Notes: a model not told the origin generated them from the letters alone. Counted from the stretch's first letter, positions 1 to 8,556 are shown. The stretch is DNA of 64,000 nucleotides from Streptomyces sp. NBC_00287 (GCF_036173105.1 NZ_CP108053.1:1674001-1738000); one strand, 5' to 3'. Translations and numbers: made by a program.

Positions 1-477
1 CCCATGACCTACGACTACTTCGGCGCCTGGGACGCGACGGGCCCGACGGCTCCGCACTCGCCGCTGAACTCCTACTCGGGCATCCCGAAAGCCAACATGT
101 ACAGCTCGGCAACCATCGCCAAGCTCAAGGGCCTCGGCATCCCGGCCTCCAAGCTCCTGCTCGGCATCGGCTTCTACGGCCGCGGCTGGACCGGAGTGAC
201 CCAGTCGGCGCCCGGCGGCACCGCGACCGGCCCGGCGGCGGGGACGTACGAGCAGGGCATCGAGGACTACAAGGTCCTGAAGACCAAGTGCCCGGCGACC
301 GGCAAGGTGGGCGGCACCGCCTACGCCAAGTGCGGCTCCAACTGGTGGAGTTACGACACCCCGGCGACCATCGCCACGAAGATGACCTACAAGAACCAGC
401 AGGGCCTGGCGGGCACCTTCTTCTGGGAGCTCAGCGGGGACACCGCGGGCGGTGAGCTCATCAAGGCGATCAACTAA
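1..477 (+). CDS. GH18 chitinase, C-terminal part (cut by window edge)
   Basis: The reading frame is open from the first base and ends with TAA at 475-477, so about 158 residues of a longer protein are visible. The motif MTYDYFGAWD and the closing LAGTFFWELSGDTAGGELIKAI are typical of the last beta-strands of a glycoside hydrolase family 18 barrel (Met-Tyr-Asp substrate-contact motif and terminal Trp-Glu). The catalytic DxxDxDxE motif would lie upstream, outside the window. The family hydrolyses beta-1,4 bonds of chitin outside the cell. There is no C-terminal binding domain after the barrel. The ATG at 4 is internal, not the true start. A hairpin follows 19 bases after the stop. Confidence 0.9.
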   Translation, partial: PMTYDYFGAWDATGPTAPHSPLNSYSGIPKANMYSSATIAKLKGLGIPASKLLLGIGFYGRGWTGVTQSAPGGTATGPAAGTYEQGIEDYKVLKTKCPATGKVGGTAYAKCGSNWWSYDTPATIATKMTYKNQQGLAGTFFWELSGDTAGGELIKAIN

Positions 478-496
478 CCCCTGATACGGGGGACTT

Positions 497-524
497 GGGG
501 GCGGAGACCACGAGACTCCGCCCC
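497..524. terminator. Hairpin terminator between convergent chitinase and TetR genes
   Basis: GGGGCGGAG (497-505) pairs with CTCCGCCCC (516-524) around a 10-base loop. It lies between two convergent genes and could serve both. Confidence 0.75.
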
Positions 525-528
525 TTCG

Positions 529-1188
529 TCATGCCTCGCGGCGGGCGGGCTCGGGGGCCGGGTAGGCGGGGTCCAGCTCCTCGATCGCGCGCAGGGCGCC
601 GCCCAGGGTCTTCACCAGCAGTTCGCGCATGGTGTCGCGGGAGAGTTCGGGATGGTCCGTCCAGTCCAGGGCGGCGCCCTCGACGCTGCACACCCAGGCC
701 AGCAGGCCCATCCGGGCCAGCGGGGCGATGTCGGTACGGCCGTACGCGCCCTCGGCGATGGTCGCGACGATCGCCTCGCGCACCCCGTCCCGGATGGCGT
801 GCACCTCGGCGTCGAAGCCGACGCCGCCGCTGACGATCGTGCGGTAGGCGGCCTGGTTGTGCTCGGCGTAGCGCAGATAGCTGTCGATCGTGCGGTGGAC
901 CCGCTCCACCGGGGGCAGTTCGACCCCGCTCGCCGCGTAGGTGACCAGATCGGCGACGGAGTCGTTGATGATCGCCAGGTAATAGCCGCGCTTGGACTGG
1001 AAGTAGTAGTAGATCAGTCCCTTGGCCACATGCGCCTGCCGCGCGATGTCGTCCATCGACAGCGCGTCATAGGACGTGTCGGCGAACAATCTCCGCCCGA
1101 TGGCGATGAGTTCGGCGCGGCGGGCCGCCGATCGCTCGGTGCCGCGCGCCCGGGGACGGACGACGGCAACGCGCTGCTGACTATTCAA
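529..1188 (-). CDS. TetR-family transcriptional regulator
   Basis: A 219-residue protein with a TetR N-terminal DNA-binding domain (about residues 25-70): ELIAIGRRLFADTSYDALSM, then DDIARQAHVAKGLIYYYFQSK, the usual helix-turn-helix with the YYYF recognition-helix signature. The C-terminal ligand domain (80-205) is of the unspecialised type seen in many Streptomyces TetR proteins, so no ligand can be inferred. The start chosen is TTG at 1186-1188 with AGGG just upstream; no ATG or GTG lies near the conserved start of the domain. The gene converges on the chitinase and shares its terminator. The micro-protein gene lies 66 bases upstream on the same strand. Confidence 0.85.
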   Translation of the reverse strand: MNSQQRVAVVRPRARGTERSAARRAELIAIGRRLFADTSYDALSMDDIARQAHVAKGLIYYYFQSKRGYYLAIINDSVADLVTYAASGVELPPVERVHRTIDSYLRYAEHNQAAYRTIVSGGVGFDAEVHAIRDGVREAIVATIAEGAYGRTDIAPLARMGLLAWVCSVEGAALDWTDHPELSRDTMRELLVKTLGGALRAIEELDPAYPAPEPARREA

Positions 1189-1254
1189 TTTCGACCCTGG
1201 TCTCAGGCGGGCGTCGGGACATCCGCAGTATGTCAGGTTCGAATATGTGTCAGG

Positions 1255-1395
1255 TCAGATCAGACCGAGCTGGGTCACGAGCATCGCGACGACCACGACG
1301 AGGGTCCAGCCCATGACGTGTTCGAGGACCTTCGGGCCGTCTTCCTTCGGACCGCCGGTGCGCACTCGGGTGAGGGTGGCAGCATTCGTACTCAT
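1255..1395 (-). CDS. SCO1431-family small membrane protein (46 aa)
   Basis: A 46-residue ORF starts at ATG 1395-1393 and stops with TGA at 1257-1255. Its start is MSTNAATLTRVRTGGPKEDG, and it ends in one hydrophobic helix (HVMGWTLVVVVAMLVTQLGL). It matches the small Streptomyces proteins known as the SCO1431 family: polar N-terminus, Gly-Pro-Lys motif, single C-terminal membrane span. The function is not known. It sits alone between the TetR gene and the C39 peptidase and is short enough to be missed by automatic callers. Confidence 0.75.
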   Translation of the reverse strand: MSTNAATLTRVRTGGPKEDGPKVLEHVMGWTLVVVVAMLVTQLGLI

Positions 1396-1450
1396 CCGTC
1401 CACCTTGCCACCGACCAGGGCTTTTGCGGCCGAGACCTTGGTCACAGCGG

Positions 1451-1478
1451 ACGGCCCCCGGCAGTGTCCGGGGGCCGT
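1451..1478 (-). terminator. Terminator of the C39 peptidase gene
   Basis: Perfect 10-bp stem ACGGCCCCCG (1451-1460) / CGGGGGCCGT (1469-1478) with an 8-base loop, 15 bases beyond the stop codon at 1493. Confidence 0.8.
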
Positions 1479-1492
1479 CGTCATGCGACGTC

Positions 1493-2860
1493 TCAGCGCA
1501 CGCCCACCGCCGCGAGCGCCATGTGCTGGCGCACCGACGGACGGGCCGGGAAGTACAGGTAGCAGACGCCTCCGGTGCCCGAGACGACCTTGCCGCTGGC
1601 GTTGTACCGCTTGGTCCTCAGCCAGATGTTCTCGAACTCCCGCCTGCGGTAGACCCGCCGCACCGCCGCGTTGCTGGGCGAGGCCGGGTCGTTGGCGACC
1701 ACATCGCCCTCCGCGGTGAAACCGATCACGGTCATCAGATGCCCGGAGGTGCCGTATCCCGCGCCGGTCAGCTCCTCCTTCAGGAACGACTGGGACGTTA
1801 TGGCCGGGATCCCCGCCGCGATCAGCGTCTCCAGGTCGGTCAGCGAGCCGAGCCGGGTGACCACGCCCTGGAGGTCCTTGAAAGTGGCCGCGTAGGCCGC
1901 GTTGAAGGGCCAGTTGCCGCAGCCCGCGTACTGGTGGTCGTAGGTGAACCGGGCCGCGTGGCACACCTGCGGGTCGGCGAAGCTCGGGTCGACCCAGGCG
2001 AGCTGCTCCTCGGTGAGCCGGCCGCCCCAGTACTCGATGATCATCTGCGAGGAGGTGGGGCTGCACCAGGCCTCGCCGCCGTTGTCGTACTCGGGGTACT
2101 GGCCGACGTGGATGTCCTGCGAGTAGCGCGGGACCGCCAGCTCCTGGGCGAGACCGGGTGTGGAGGCCGGGACGGTGAAGCGGTCCGGGACGTCGGAACC
2201 CATCGCGCCCAGCCGCCACACGGTAGGGGTCTTCTTCGTCCCCGGCTTGCGGTAGAGGGTGAGGCGCAGCCGGTACGAGGTCAGACGCAGGCCCGTTGCC
2301 GGGTCGTCGATGGCGAAGGTGTCGGTCCAGATCGTGGACTTGTCGTCGGTCTGGTCGTCGACGGAGGTCCGCTTGATGTCCTGGTCACCGGCGGCCCAGC
2401 GGCCCATGACGTACCAGGGAGTGTCGGTGCCGTCGGAGTAGGTGCCCTTCAGCTCGACCTGGAGCCAGGTGCCGGCCGGGGTGTGCGCGTTCCAGGAGGC
2501 GATGGCCTCGGTCGAGGGCACGGCAAGCCGGTGGACGGGCGAGGTCCAGGTGGCGTACTCCCAGGTGGCGGTGGTGCCGGTGTGCGGGTCGGTGTAGTCG
2601 GCGAGGCCGATGGGGGCGCCGATCACCACGCCGGGACGGGCGCCCGCGACGGCGCGGGTGCCCTTCGCGGTGCCGGAGCGCCAGTCGGTGTACGTCGTCC
2701 AGGCCCGGTTGTCGATCTGGCGGGCCGCGGCCTGCGCGGCGTCGGCCGCTCCGGGGGTGCCGGCGGCTGCGGCCGGGACCGCTCCTGCGCCGCCGGCCAC
2801 GGCTGCGGCGACCGCGGCGGTCAGAACGGTTCTGCGGGACGGCTGTTCGGATCTGCTCAT
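1493..2860 (-). CDS. Tat-exported C39-like (papain-fold) peptidase
   Basis: 455 residues. The N-terminus has a twin-arginine signal (SRRTVLTAAVAAA, residues 8-20) followed by an Ala/Gly-rich hydrophobic stretch and a likely cleavage near AAAAG. Residues about 45-240 form an extracellular beta-rich domain of unknown role. The C-terminal part (about 245-440) is of the Peptidase_C39_2 type: GGEAWCSPTSSQMIIEYWGG supplies the catalytic Cys, GHLMTVIGF the His, and VVANDPAS the Asn/Asp. The family cleaves peptides or amide bonds in secreted form; the substrate is unknown. The gene is monocistronic, with its own terminator, and divergent from the kinase gene at 2911. Confidence 0.85.
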   Translation of the reverse strand: MSRSEQPSRRTVLTAAVAAAVAGGAGAVPAAAAGTPGAADAAQAAARQIDNRAWTTYTDWRSGTAKGTRAVAGARPGVVIGAPIGLADYTDPHTGTTATWEYATWTSPVHRLAVPSTEAIASWNAHTPAGTWLQVELKGTYSDGTDTPWYVMGRWAAGDQDIKRTSVDDQTDDKSTIWTDTFAIDDPATGLRLTSYRLRLTLYRKPGTKKTPTVWRLGAMGSDVPDRFTVPASTPGLAQELAVPRYSQDIHVGQYPEYDNGGEAWCSPTSSQMIIEYWGGRLTEEQLAWVDPSFADPQVCHAARFTYDHQYAGCGNWPFNAAYAATFKDLQGVVTRLGSLTDLETLIAAGIPAITSQSFLKEELTGAGYGTSGHLMTVIGFTAEGDVVANDPASPSNAAVRRVYRRREFENIWLRTKRYNASGKVVSGTGGVCYLYFPARPSVRQHMALAAVGVR

Positions 2861-2910
2861 GGGCGGAAGACCCCCAGTGGTCCGAGTCGGGGCAGGTCCA
2901 GTGCGTATGT

Positions 2911-3678
2911 GTGCGCCAACTATGGACGCAGCCGACGCCTGCTGCCAGCACTTCGGAGCATGCCGCGCCAGGAATATTGGCCTCGACCACTGGCATCACC
3001 CGAGGTGCCGCATCACTAGACTTCCGGTGCACGCACGACTCCACCCCGGGAACCGCCATCCACGACCTCGCCGCACGGCTCAACCGTCTCCCCGCGTCCT
3101 GCGGTCCCGTCCGACTGATCGGTATCGACGGGCACGCCGGGTCCGGGAAGTCCACGTTCGCCGAGCGGTTGGCGCGGGTGCTGGGCGGGGCTCCGGTGCT
3201 GCGGCTCGACGACATCGCCAGCCATGACGAGCTGTTCGACTGGACGGACCGGCTGCGAACCCAGGTGATCGAGCCCCTCTCCCACGGGGAGACGGCTCAT
3301 TACGCCCCCTACGACTGGCGCGCCTGCCGCTTCCGGGAGCCCGTCGCCCTGCCGCCCGCCCCGGTCGTCCTCGTCGAGGGGGTCGGCGCCGGGCGGCGCG
3401 CGCTGCGGCCGTATCTGGCCTTCCTGCTGTGGATGGATCTTCCGCAGGCGGAGTCCTGGGCGCGCGGCCGCTCGCGGGACGGCGCGGAGCAACGGGAGTT
3501 CTGGGACGGCTGGGTCGGGGCGGAACAGAAGCATTTCGCCGTGGACCCCTCGCGCCCCTTCGCCGACGTATTGGTACGGCAGTGCGCGAAGGGGTACGAG
3601 TTGCGTCCCGGGCCTGCCGGGACCGTAGAAATGGACCAGCTCATCACGCTGAGTGAGGGACCATCCGCAATGTGGTGA
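2911..3678 (+). CDS. P-loop NTPase of the uridine kinase-like family
   Basis: 255 residues as drawn, of which the conserved part begins near residue 50 (AIHDLAARLNRLP). Walker A is GIDGHAGSGKST (about 70-81). Later features are LRLDDIASHDELFDWTDRL, VVLVEGVGAGRRAL (Walker B region) and a basic lid segment (SWARGRSRDG). This is the layout of small uridine kinase/phosphoribulokinase-type ATP-binding proteins of actinomycetes whose substrate is unknown. The start is uncertain: GTG 2911 has no ribosome site, TTG 2977 has AGGA only three bases upstream, and no start codon lies closer to the conserved domain. The N-terminal 45 residues may therefore be wrongly included. Terminal residues SEGPSAMW precede TGA. 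Confidence 0.75.
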   Translation: MRQLWTQPTPAASTSEHAAPGILASTTGITRGAASLDFRCTHDSTPGTAIHDLAARLNRLPASCGPVRLIGIDGHAGSGKSTFAERLARVLGGAPVLRLDDIASHDELFDWTDRLRTQVIEPLSHGETAHYAPYDWRACRFREPVALPPAPVVLVEGVGAGRRALRPYLAFLLWMDLPQAESWARGRSRDGAEQREFWDGWVGAEQKHFAVDPSRPFADVLVRQCAKGYELRPGPAGTVEMDQLITLSEGPSAMW

Positions 3679-3727
3679 AGTTGTGAAGAGGGGTCGGCGG
3701 GAACTTGTCGGACTGCCCCAACTCGGC

Positions 3728-3757
3728 TTGACCCAAGGGCCGTACAGGTCTTACGTT
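3728..3757 (+). promoter_or_regulatory. Candidate housekeeping promoter for a short transcript
   Basis: TTGACC (3728-3733) and TACGTT (3752-3757) are separated by 18 bases, a plausible sigma-HrdB-type pair. No ORF starts immediately downstream, but two hairpins do. Confidence 0.45.
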
Positions 3758-3761
3758 CTCA

Positions 3762-3831
3762 ATGTGCGGTCGACGCAGACCGCCCGCCAGACGCGAAGCC
3801 CCCGGTTGTTCCCCCGTGATCGGGGGCTTCG
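3762..3831 (+). ncRNA. Candidate small RNA ending in a strong terminator
   Basis: Downstream of the predicted promoter lie a small hairpin, GCGGTC (3766-3771) / GACCGC (3778-3783), and a strong 11-bp stem, CGAAGCCCCCG (3794-3804) / CGGGGGCTTCG (3821-3831). The right arm of the strong stem can also pair with a nearer CCCCCG at 3811-3816, giving two mutually exclusive folds. The 432-base gap 3679-4110 holds no ORF that looks coding. The alternative is a plain terminator for the kinase gene, whose stop is at 3678. Confidence 0.4.
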
Positions 3832-4110
3832 TTCTGCCCTCACCCCGTTTTCCGGCCGCAACGAGCCGTGATTCGCTCACCCTCGGTTACCGAAGGCTGT
3901 GCGCCCCCACTGCTCCCACCTCGCCAAACGGCCGGTGCGGCACCCTGGGGCGGGCGACACCACCGCAGGTACGATGCCCTCGGTGCGACCTGGGACTGCT
4001 GCTCCGCGCACCGTTGCAACTCCGGTCCGCAGTACGGCGGTTCTACTCCAAAGGCCGACGGGCGACGGCTCGGTGGCCAACCGACGGGGGCACGGTTTGT
4101 GGGGGACGTG

Positions 4111-5973
4111 ATGGACTTCGGCATGCAGGGCCCCGAGGCCCCGGCCGACCTCGCCTGGTTGCGAGGCGTGGACGCCTACACCATGGGCGCTTATCCGCAG
4201 GCGGAGGAGGAGTTCCGCACCGCGGTGCGGATCGATCCCGGCATGGCCGACGGCTGGCTCGGCCTGCACGCGCTGCGCGTGGACACGACAACCGCGCTGC
4301 TGCGGATGTTCCGGCACCGGGACCGCTTCGGGGAACAGCGCGCCCGGCACCGCCGTACTCTCAACTCCTGGTACTGGCTGGGCTGGTGGGTGCAGCCGGT
4401 GCTGGAGAGCCCGCGCGATCTGCTGCTCGCGCACGCCTCGCACTGGCTGGACGGCCGGCATGTGCCGGAGCTGGACCGGGCGCTCGCCGGTCTGCCGCCG
4501 GTGGACGCCGACGCCCAGGTCCGCTTCCTGCACGCCTGCCGGGCCTATCTGGTCAAGGACTGGGAACAGCTCGTCCGGCACACCGACCCGCTGCTCGACG
4601 ACCCCATGCTCGGGATCGAGGCCGGACTCTTCGGCGGCATGGCCCGGGTCCGGCTCGAGATGTACGGCCAGGCCGAACCGCTGCTCTCGGCGGCCCTGAT
4701 GCGCTGCCGCAGCGAACAGCCGCAGCGCAAGGAGCTGCGGTACTGGCTGGCGCGGGCCCATGAGGGCACCGGCCGGTCGGCCGCCGCGCTCCCCCTCTAC
4801 CGGGCCGTGCACCGCGTCGACCCCGCCTTCATGGACACCTCGGCCCGGCTCGCCGCCATCGCCGAGGGCGACGGGTACGAGGAGACCGGCGATCTCGCGC
4901 CGATCACGCTCACCGGTCTCGGCCAGGACTCCGTCGACGGGCCCGACTCACTCGACCCCATCTTCGGCGAGGGGCGTGAGCTGAAGCTCTCCGGCCCCGA
5001 TCTGCCGCCGTCCGGGCCGCTTCCCCCGGTGCCCGACCCGGGTGTCCGCGAGCGGGCGAGCCTTTCCGGCCAGCCGCTGCCTGCCGGGCCCACGGACCCC
5101 GCATTACTCGAGGAGGCGCTCGCCGAACTCGAGCGCATGGTGGGCCTGGAGCCGGTCAAGCGCCAGGTCAAGGCGCTGTCCGCGCAGTTGAACATGGCCC
5201 GGCTGCGGGCGGGGCAGGGACTGCCGGTCCAGCCGCCCAAACGGCACTTCGTCTTCTCCGGCCCCTCCGGCACCGGCAAGACCACGGTCGCGCGCATTCT
5301 GGGCAGGGTGTTCTATGCCCTGGGGCTGCTCGGTGGTGACCATCTGGTGGAGGCGCAGCGGGCCGATCTCGTGGGCGAGTACCTCGGGCAGACGGCCGTG
5401 AAGGCGAACGAGCTGATCGACTCCGCGCTGGGTGGGGTGCTGTTCGTCGACGAGGCGTATTCGCTGTCCAACTCCGGGTACGGCAAGGGCGATGCGTACG
5501 GCGACGAGGCGCTGCAGGTGCTGTTGAAGCGGGCGGAGGACAACCGGGACCACCTGGTCGTGATCCTCGCCGGCTACCCCGAGGGCATGGACCGCCTGCT
5601 GGCCGCCAACCCCGGGCTGTCCTCCCGCTTCACCACCCGCGTGGACTTCCCCTCCTACCGGCCCCTCGAACTCACCTCCATCGGTGAGGTGCTCGCCGCG
5701 GAGAACGGTGACGTGTGGGACGAGGAGGCGCTGGACGAGCTGCGCTCCATCGCCGGGCATGTGGTGGATCAGGGGTGGATCGACGAGCTGGGGAACGGGC
5801 GGTTCCTGCGGACGCTGTACGAGAAGAGCTGCGCGTATCGGGATTTGCGGTTGACGACGTATCCGGGGGCTTTGACTCGGGACGACTTGTCGACACTGCG
5901 GTTGCCGGATCTTATGCAGGCGTATGGGGAAGTGTTGTCGGGGCGGGGGCCGCAGGATCCGCCGGGGTTGTGA
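4111..5973 (+). CDS. CbxX/EccA-like AAA+ ATPase with TPR-like N-terminal domain
   Basis: 620 residues from ATG 4111, which is preceded by GGGGG at 4101-4105; upstream in-frame sequence is not conserved in character. Residues 1-280 are helical, TPR-like (AYPQAEEEFRTAVRIDP, ALPLYRAVHRVDP). An acidic/proline linker (285-335) follows. The AAA+ domain then has Walker A SGPSGTGKTT (about 383-392), Walker B GGVLFVDEAY (about 441-450) and sensor segment NRDHLVVILAGY. This is the CbxX/CfqX/SpoVK/EccA architecture, found in type VII secretion chaperones and rubisco activases. No ESX gene is nearby, so the partner is unknown. Leucine 332 is encoded by TTA (5104-5106), very rare in such DNA and read only by the bldA tRNA, which suggests developmental control of translation. 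Confidence 0.85.
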   Translation: MDFGMQGPEAPADLAWLRGVDAYTMGAYPQAEEEFRTAVRIDPGMADGWLGLHALRVDTTTALLRMFRHRDRFGEQRARHRRTLNSWYWLGWWVQPVLESPRDLLLAHASHWLDGRHVPELDRALAGLPPVDADAQVRFLHACRAYLVKDWEQLVRHTDPLLDDPMLGIEAGLFGGMARVRLEMYGQAEPLLSAALMRCRSEQPQRKELRYWLARAHEGTGRSAAALPLYRAVHRVDPAFMDTSARLAAIAEGDGYEETGDLAPITLTGLGQDSVDGPDSLDPIFGEGRELKLSGPDLPPSGPLPPVPDPGVRERASLSGQPLPAGPTDPALLEEALAELERMVGLEPVKRQVKALSAQLNMARLRAGQGLPVQPPKRHFVFSGPSGTGKTTVARILGRVFYALGLLGGDHLVEAQRADLVGEYLGQTAVKANELIDSALGGVLFVDEAYSLSNSGYGKGDAYGDEALQVLLKRAEDNRDHLVVILAGYPEGMDRLLAANPGLSSRFTTRVDFPSYRPLELTSIGEVLAAENGDVWDEEALDELRSIAGHVVDQGWIDELGNGRFLRTLYEKSCAYRDLRLTTYPGALTRDDLSTLRLPDLMQAYGEVLSGRGPQDPPGL

Positions 5974-6007
5974 CCCGAGCAGGCCGCCCGCGGCCCCCCG
6001 TCCCGAG

Positions 6008-7054
6008 CTATGAAGCCAACGCCTGCCTGGGCAGCTCCCGGTGCGCCGGGTCCGTGACCTCCCCCACCAGCAGCTCCAGTACGTCCTCCAGCGCCACCAG
6101 CCCCAGCACCTTGCCCGACGCGTCCGCGACCTGTGCCAGATGCGTGGCCGCTCGGCGCATCACCGTCAGGGCGTCGTCCAGGGGGAGTTCGGGGCGGAGG
6201 GTCGTCATGGGGCGCCAGACCTGCTGGGGGACCGCACGCTCCGAGTCCTCCAGGTCCAGTACGTCCTTCACGTGCAGGTAGCCCATGAAGGCGCCCGTGT
6301 CCGCCACCACCGGGAAGCGGGAGTAGCCGGTGCGGGCGGTCAGCTCGACGATCTGGCCCGGGGTGACCGAGGGCGGGACCGTCACCAGGGACTCGCGGCC
6401 GAGGAGCACATCCGTCACCGGGCGGGAGCCCAGCTCCAGGGCGTCCTCCAGACGCTCCTGCTCCTCGGGGTCGAGCAGGCCCGCCTGTCCCGCGTCCTCG
6501 ACGAGACGGCCCAGCTGCACGCTGGTGAAGACCGCCTCGACCTCGTCCTTGGGCTCGACCCGGAAGAGCCGCAGGATGCCCTGCGCACAGGCGCCGAGGG
6601 CGACGGTGAGGGGCCGGCACAGGCGGGCGAAGGCGACCAGGCCGGGGCTGAGCCACAGCGCGGCCTTCTCGGGCGCGGCCATCGCCAGGTTCTTCGGGAC
6701 CATCTCGCCGATGACGAGGTGGAAGAAGACGACGGTCGCGAGCGCGATGACATAGCCCAGCGGGTGGATCATCGCGTGCGGGAGGTGGACCCACTCGAAG
6801 AGCGGTTCCAGGATGTGCGCGACCGTCGGCTCGGCGACCGCGCCGAGGGTCAGCGAGCAGACGGTGATGCCGAACTGGGCCGCCGCCATCATCTGCGGCA
6901 GGTGTTCCAGGCCGTACAGCACCTGCCGTGCCCGGGCCGTGCCGAGCGGCTCGATCTGGCTGCGGCGGACGGAGACCAGGGCGAACTCGGCGCCGACGAA
7001 GAAGCCGTTGGCGAGCACCAGCAGGGCGGCGAACAGGAGTTGGAGCACGCTCAT
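6008..7054 (-). CDS. CNNM-domain/CBS membrane protein (hemolysin family), second of pair
   Basis: 348 residues. The N-terminal CNNM (DUF21) membrane domain (1-190) shows the family signatures ANGFFVGAEFALVSVRRSQI and VIGEMVPKNLAMAAPE, with about three or four membrane spans. It is followed by a CBS pair (about 205-335: VLLGRESLVTVPP, YSRFPVVADTGAFMGYLHVK, LGLVALEDVLELLVGEV). There is no C-terminal CorC_HlyC domain, unlike its upstream neighbour. Family members are linked to magnesium/cobalt efflux in bacteria; the old name hemolysin is misleading. The start codon overlaps the stop of the longer paralogue by 4 bases, so the two are translationally coupled and may form a heteromer. Confidence 0.85.
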   Translation of the reverse strand: MSVLQLLFAALLVLANGFFVGAEFALVSVRRSQIEPLGTARARQVLYGLEHLPQMMAAAQFGITVCSLTLGAVAEPTVAHILEPLFEWVHLPHAMIHPLGYVIALATVVFFHLVIGEMVPKNLAMAAPEKAALWLSPGLVAFARLCRPLTVALGACAQGILRLFRVEPKDEVEAVFTSVQLGRLVEDAGQAGLLDPEEQERLEDALELGSRPVTDVLLGRESLVTVPPSVTPGQIVELTARTGYSRFPVVADTGAFMGYLHVKDVLDLEDSERAVPQQVWRPMTTLRPELPLDDALTVMRRAATHLAQVADASGKVLGLVALEDVLELLVGEVTDPAHRELPRQALAS

Positions 7055-8382
7055 CGGGCGGCCTCCACCACGGGGGCGGTGCGCACGAGGCGGACCCGTT
7101 CTGCGCGGTAGTGGCCGACCTGGCGCACCGAGAGACGCCAGCCGGGCAGTTCGGCCTTGTCCCCGGGGACCGGGATCCGGCCGAGCAGGTCGGCGACCAG
7201 GCCCGCGACGGTCTCGTACGGGCCCTCGGGCACGTCGAGTCCTATCCGCTGGAGGATGTCGACGCGGCAGCTGCCGTCGGCGTCCCAGGCGGGCCTGCCG
7301 TCCTCCGCGGGGGCGGCGGCGAGTTCGGGGGGTTCGTTGAGCACGTCGTCGTGCTCGTCGCGGACCTCGCCGACGAGCTCCTCGACGATGTCCTCCAGGG
7401 TGACCACACCGGCCGTACCGCCGTACTCGTCGACGACGACGGCGATGGGCTGTTCGCTGCGCAGCCGGGTGAGCAGGGGCCGTACCGGCAGGGTCTCGGG
7501 GACCAGTAGGGCGGGGCGGGCGATCCGGCCGACGGGGGTGCGCAGCCGGTCGGCCGCGGGGACGGCGAGGGCGTCCTTGAGGTGAACCATGCCGACGACC
7601 TCGTCGATCCGCTCCCGGTAGACGGGGAAGCGGGACAGGCCGGTGGCGCGGGTCAGGTTGACCACGTCCTCGGCGGTCGCCGACGACTGGAGCGCGCTGA
7701 CCTTCACGCGCGGGGTCATCACATGCTGCGCGGTCAGCTCGCCGAGGGACAGGGTCCGGACGAAGAGGTCCGCGGTGTCCTGTTCAAGCGTGCCGGCCCG
7801 GGCGGAGTGGCGGGCCAGGGAGACGAGTTCGCCGGGGGTGCGGGCGCTGGCCAGCTCCTCGGTGGGCTCGATGCCGAGCGCGCGGACGAGACGGTTGGCG
7901 ACGGAGTTCAGACCGGCGATCACCGGCCGGAAGACCCGCGCGAACAGGTGCTGCGGGCCCGCGACGAACCGCGCGACCTGCAAGGGGCGGGACACCGCCC
8001 AGTTCTTGGGCACGAGTTCGCCGATCACCATCTGCACGGCCGACGCCATCAGCATGCCGACGGCTACGGCGACCCCGGAGACCGCGCCCTCGGGGATGCC
8101 GAGCGCGGTGATCGGGCCGTGAAGCAGCGCCGCGAGCGCCGGTTCGGCGAGCATGCCGACGACGAGGGAGGTGATGGTGATGCCGAGCTGGGTGCCGGAG
8201 AGCTGGAAGGAGAGTTCCTTCAGCGACTCGACGACCGTACGGGCGCGGCGGTCGCCCTCGGCGGCGGCCTTCTCGGCCTCCGGGCGTTCGACCGTGACCA
8301 GGCCGAACTCGGCGGCCACGAAGAAGCCGTTGGCGAGGATCAGCAGGAATGCCGCGCCAAGGAGCAGCAGGGGGATGGTCAT
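7051..8382 (-). CDS. CNNM/CBS/CorC-domain membrane protein (hemolysin family), first of pair
   Basis: 443 residues. It begins with hydrophobic CNNM segments (LLILANGFFVAAEFGLVTVERPE; VIGELVPKNWAVSRPLQ; about 1-200), then a CBS pair (about 215-345, ending VVDEYGGTAGVVTLEDIVEELVGEV), then a C-terminal CorC_HlyC domain (about 360-435, WRLSVRQVG). It is a full-length example of the family associated with divalent cation transport. It overlaps the shorter paralogue by 4 bases. The promoter must lie in 8383-8502. Confidence 0.88.
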   Translation of the reverse strand: MTIPLLLLGAAFLLILANGFFVAAEFGLVTVERPEAEKAAAEGDRRARTVVESLKELSFQLSGTQLGITITSLVVGMLAEPALAALLHGPITALGIPEGAVSGVAVAVGMLMASAVQMVIGELVPKNWAVSRPLQVARFVAGPQHLFARVFRPVIAGLNSVANRLVRALGIEPTEELASARTPGELVSLARHSARAGTLEQDTADLFVRTLSLGELTAQHVMTPRVKVSALQSSATAEDVVNLTRATGLSRFPVYRERIDEVVGMVHLKDALAVPAADRLRTPVGRIARPALLVPETLPVRPLLTRLRSEQPIAVVVDEYGGTAGVVTLEDIVEELVGEVRDEHDDVLNEPPELAAAPAEDGRPAWDADGSCRVDILQRIGLDVPEGPYETVAGLVADLLGRIPVPGDKAELPGWRLSVRQVGHYRAERVRLVRTAPVVEAAR

Positions 8383-8502
8383 GCCGCCGCCTCGATATGT
8401 CGGGAGGGGGCGGCGCAGGTACTACAGGACGATCCGTCCATCGCTGGAGGGAGTCACTCCTCGGGTAGCAGGGGGCCTCTGAAGACCAGGGGGAACATCA
8501 GC

Positions 8503-8531
8503 GGCGGAGGCGTCACGAAAACGCCTCCGCC
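8503..8531 (-). terminator. Terminator after the rib-his-PH transcription unit
   Basis: Perfect 11-bp stem GGCGGAGGCGT (8503-8513) / ACGCCTCCGCC (8521-8531), 7-base loop, 25 bases past the stop of the PH-domain gene. Confidence 0.8.
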
Positions 8532-8556
8532 AACAGATTAATCAAGACAGGGGCGT

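Noticed and set aside
2911..3060. Alternative GTG start near 3030 for the kinase gene
   Set aside because: That GTG is in a different frame from the P-loop domain and its reading is Arg/Pro-rich without homology to kinase N-termini.
4117..5973. Type VII secretion (ESX) locus around the EccA-like ATPase
   Set aside because: No EccB-E, WXG100 or mycosin genes lie nearby; only the ATPase resembles an ESX component.
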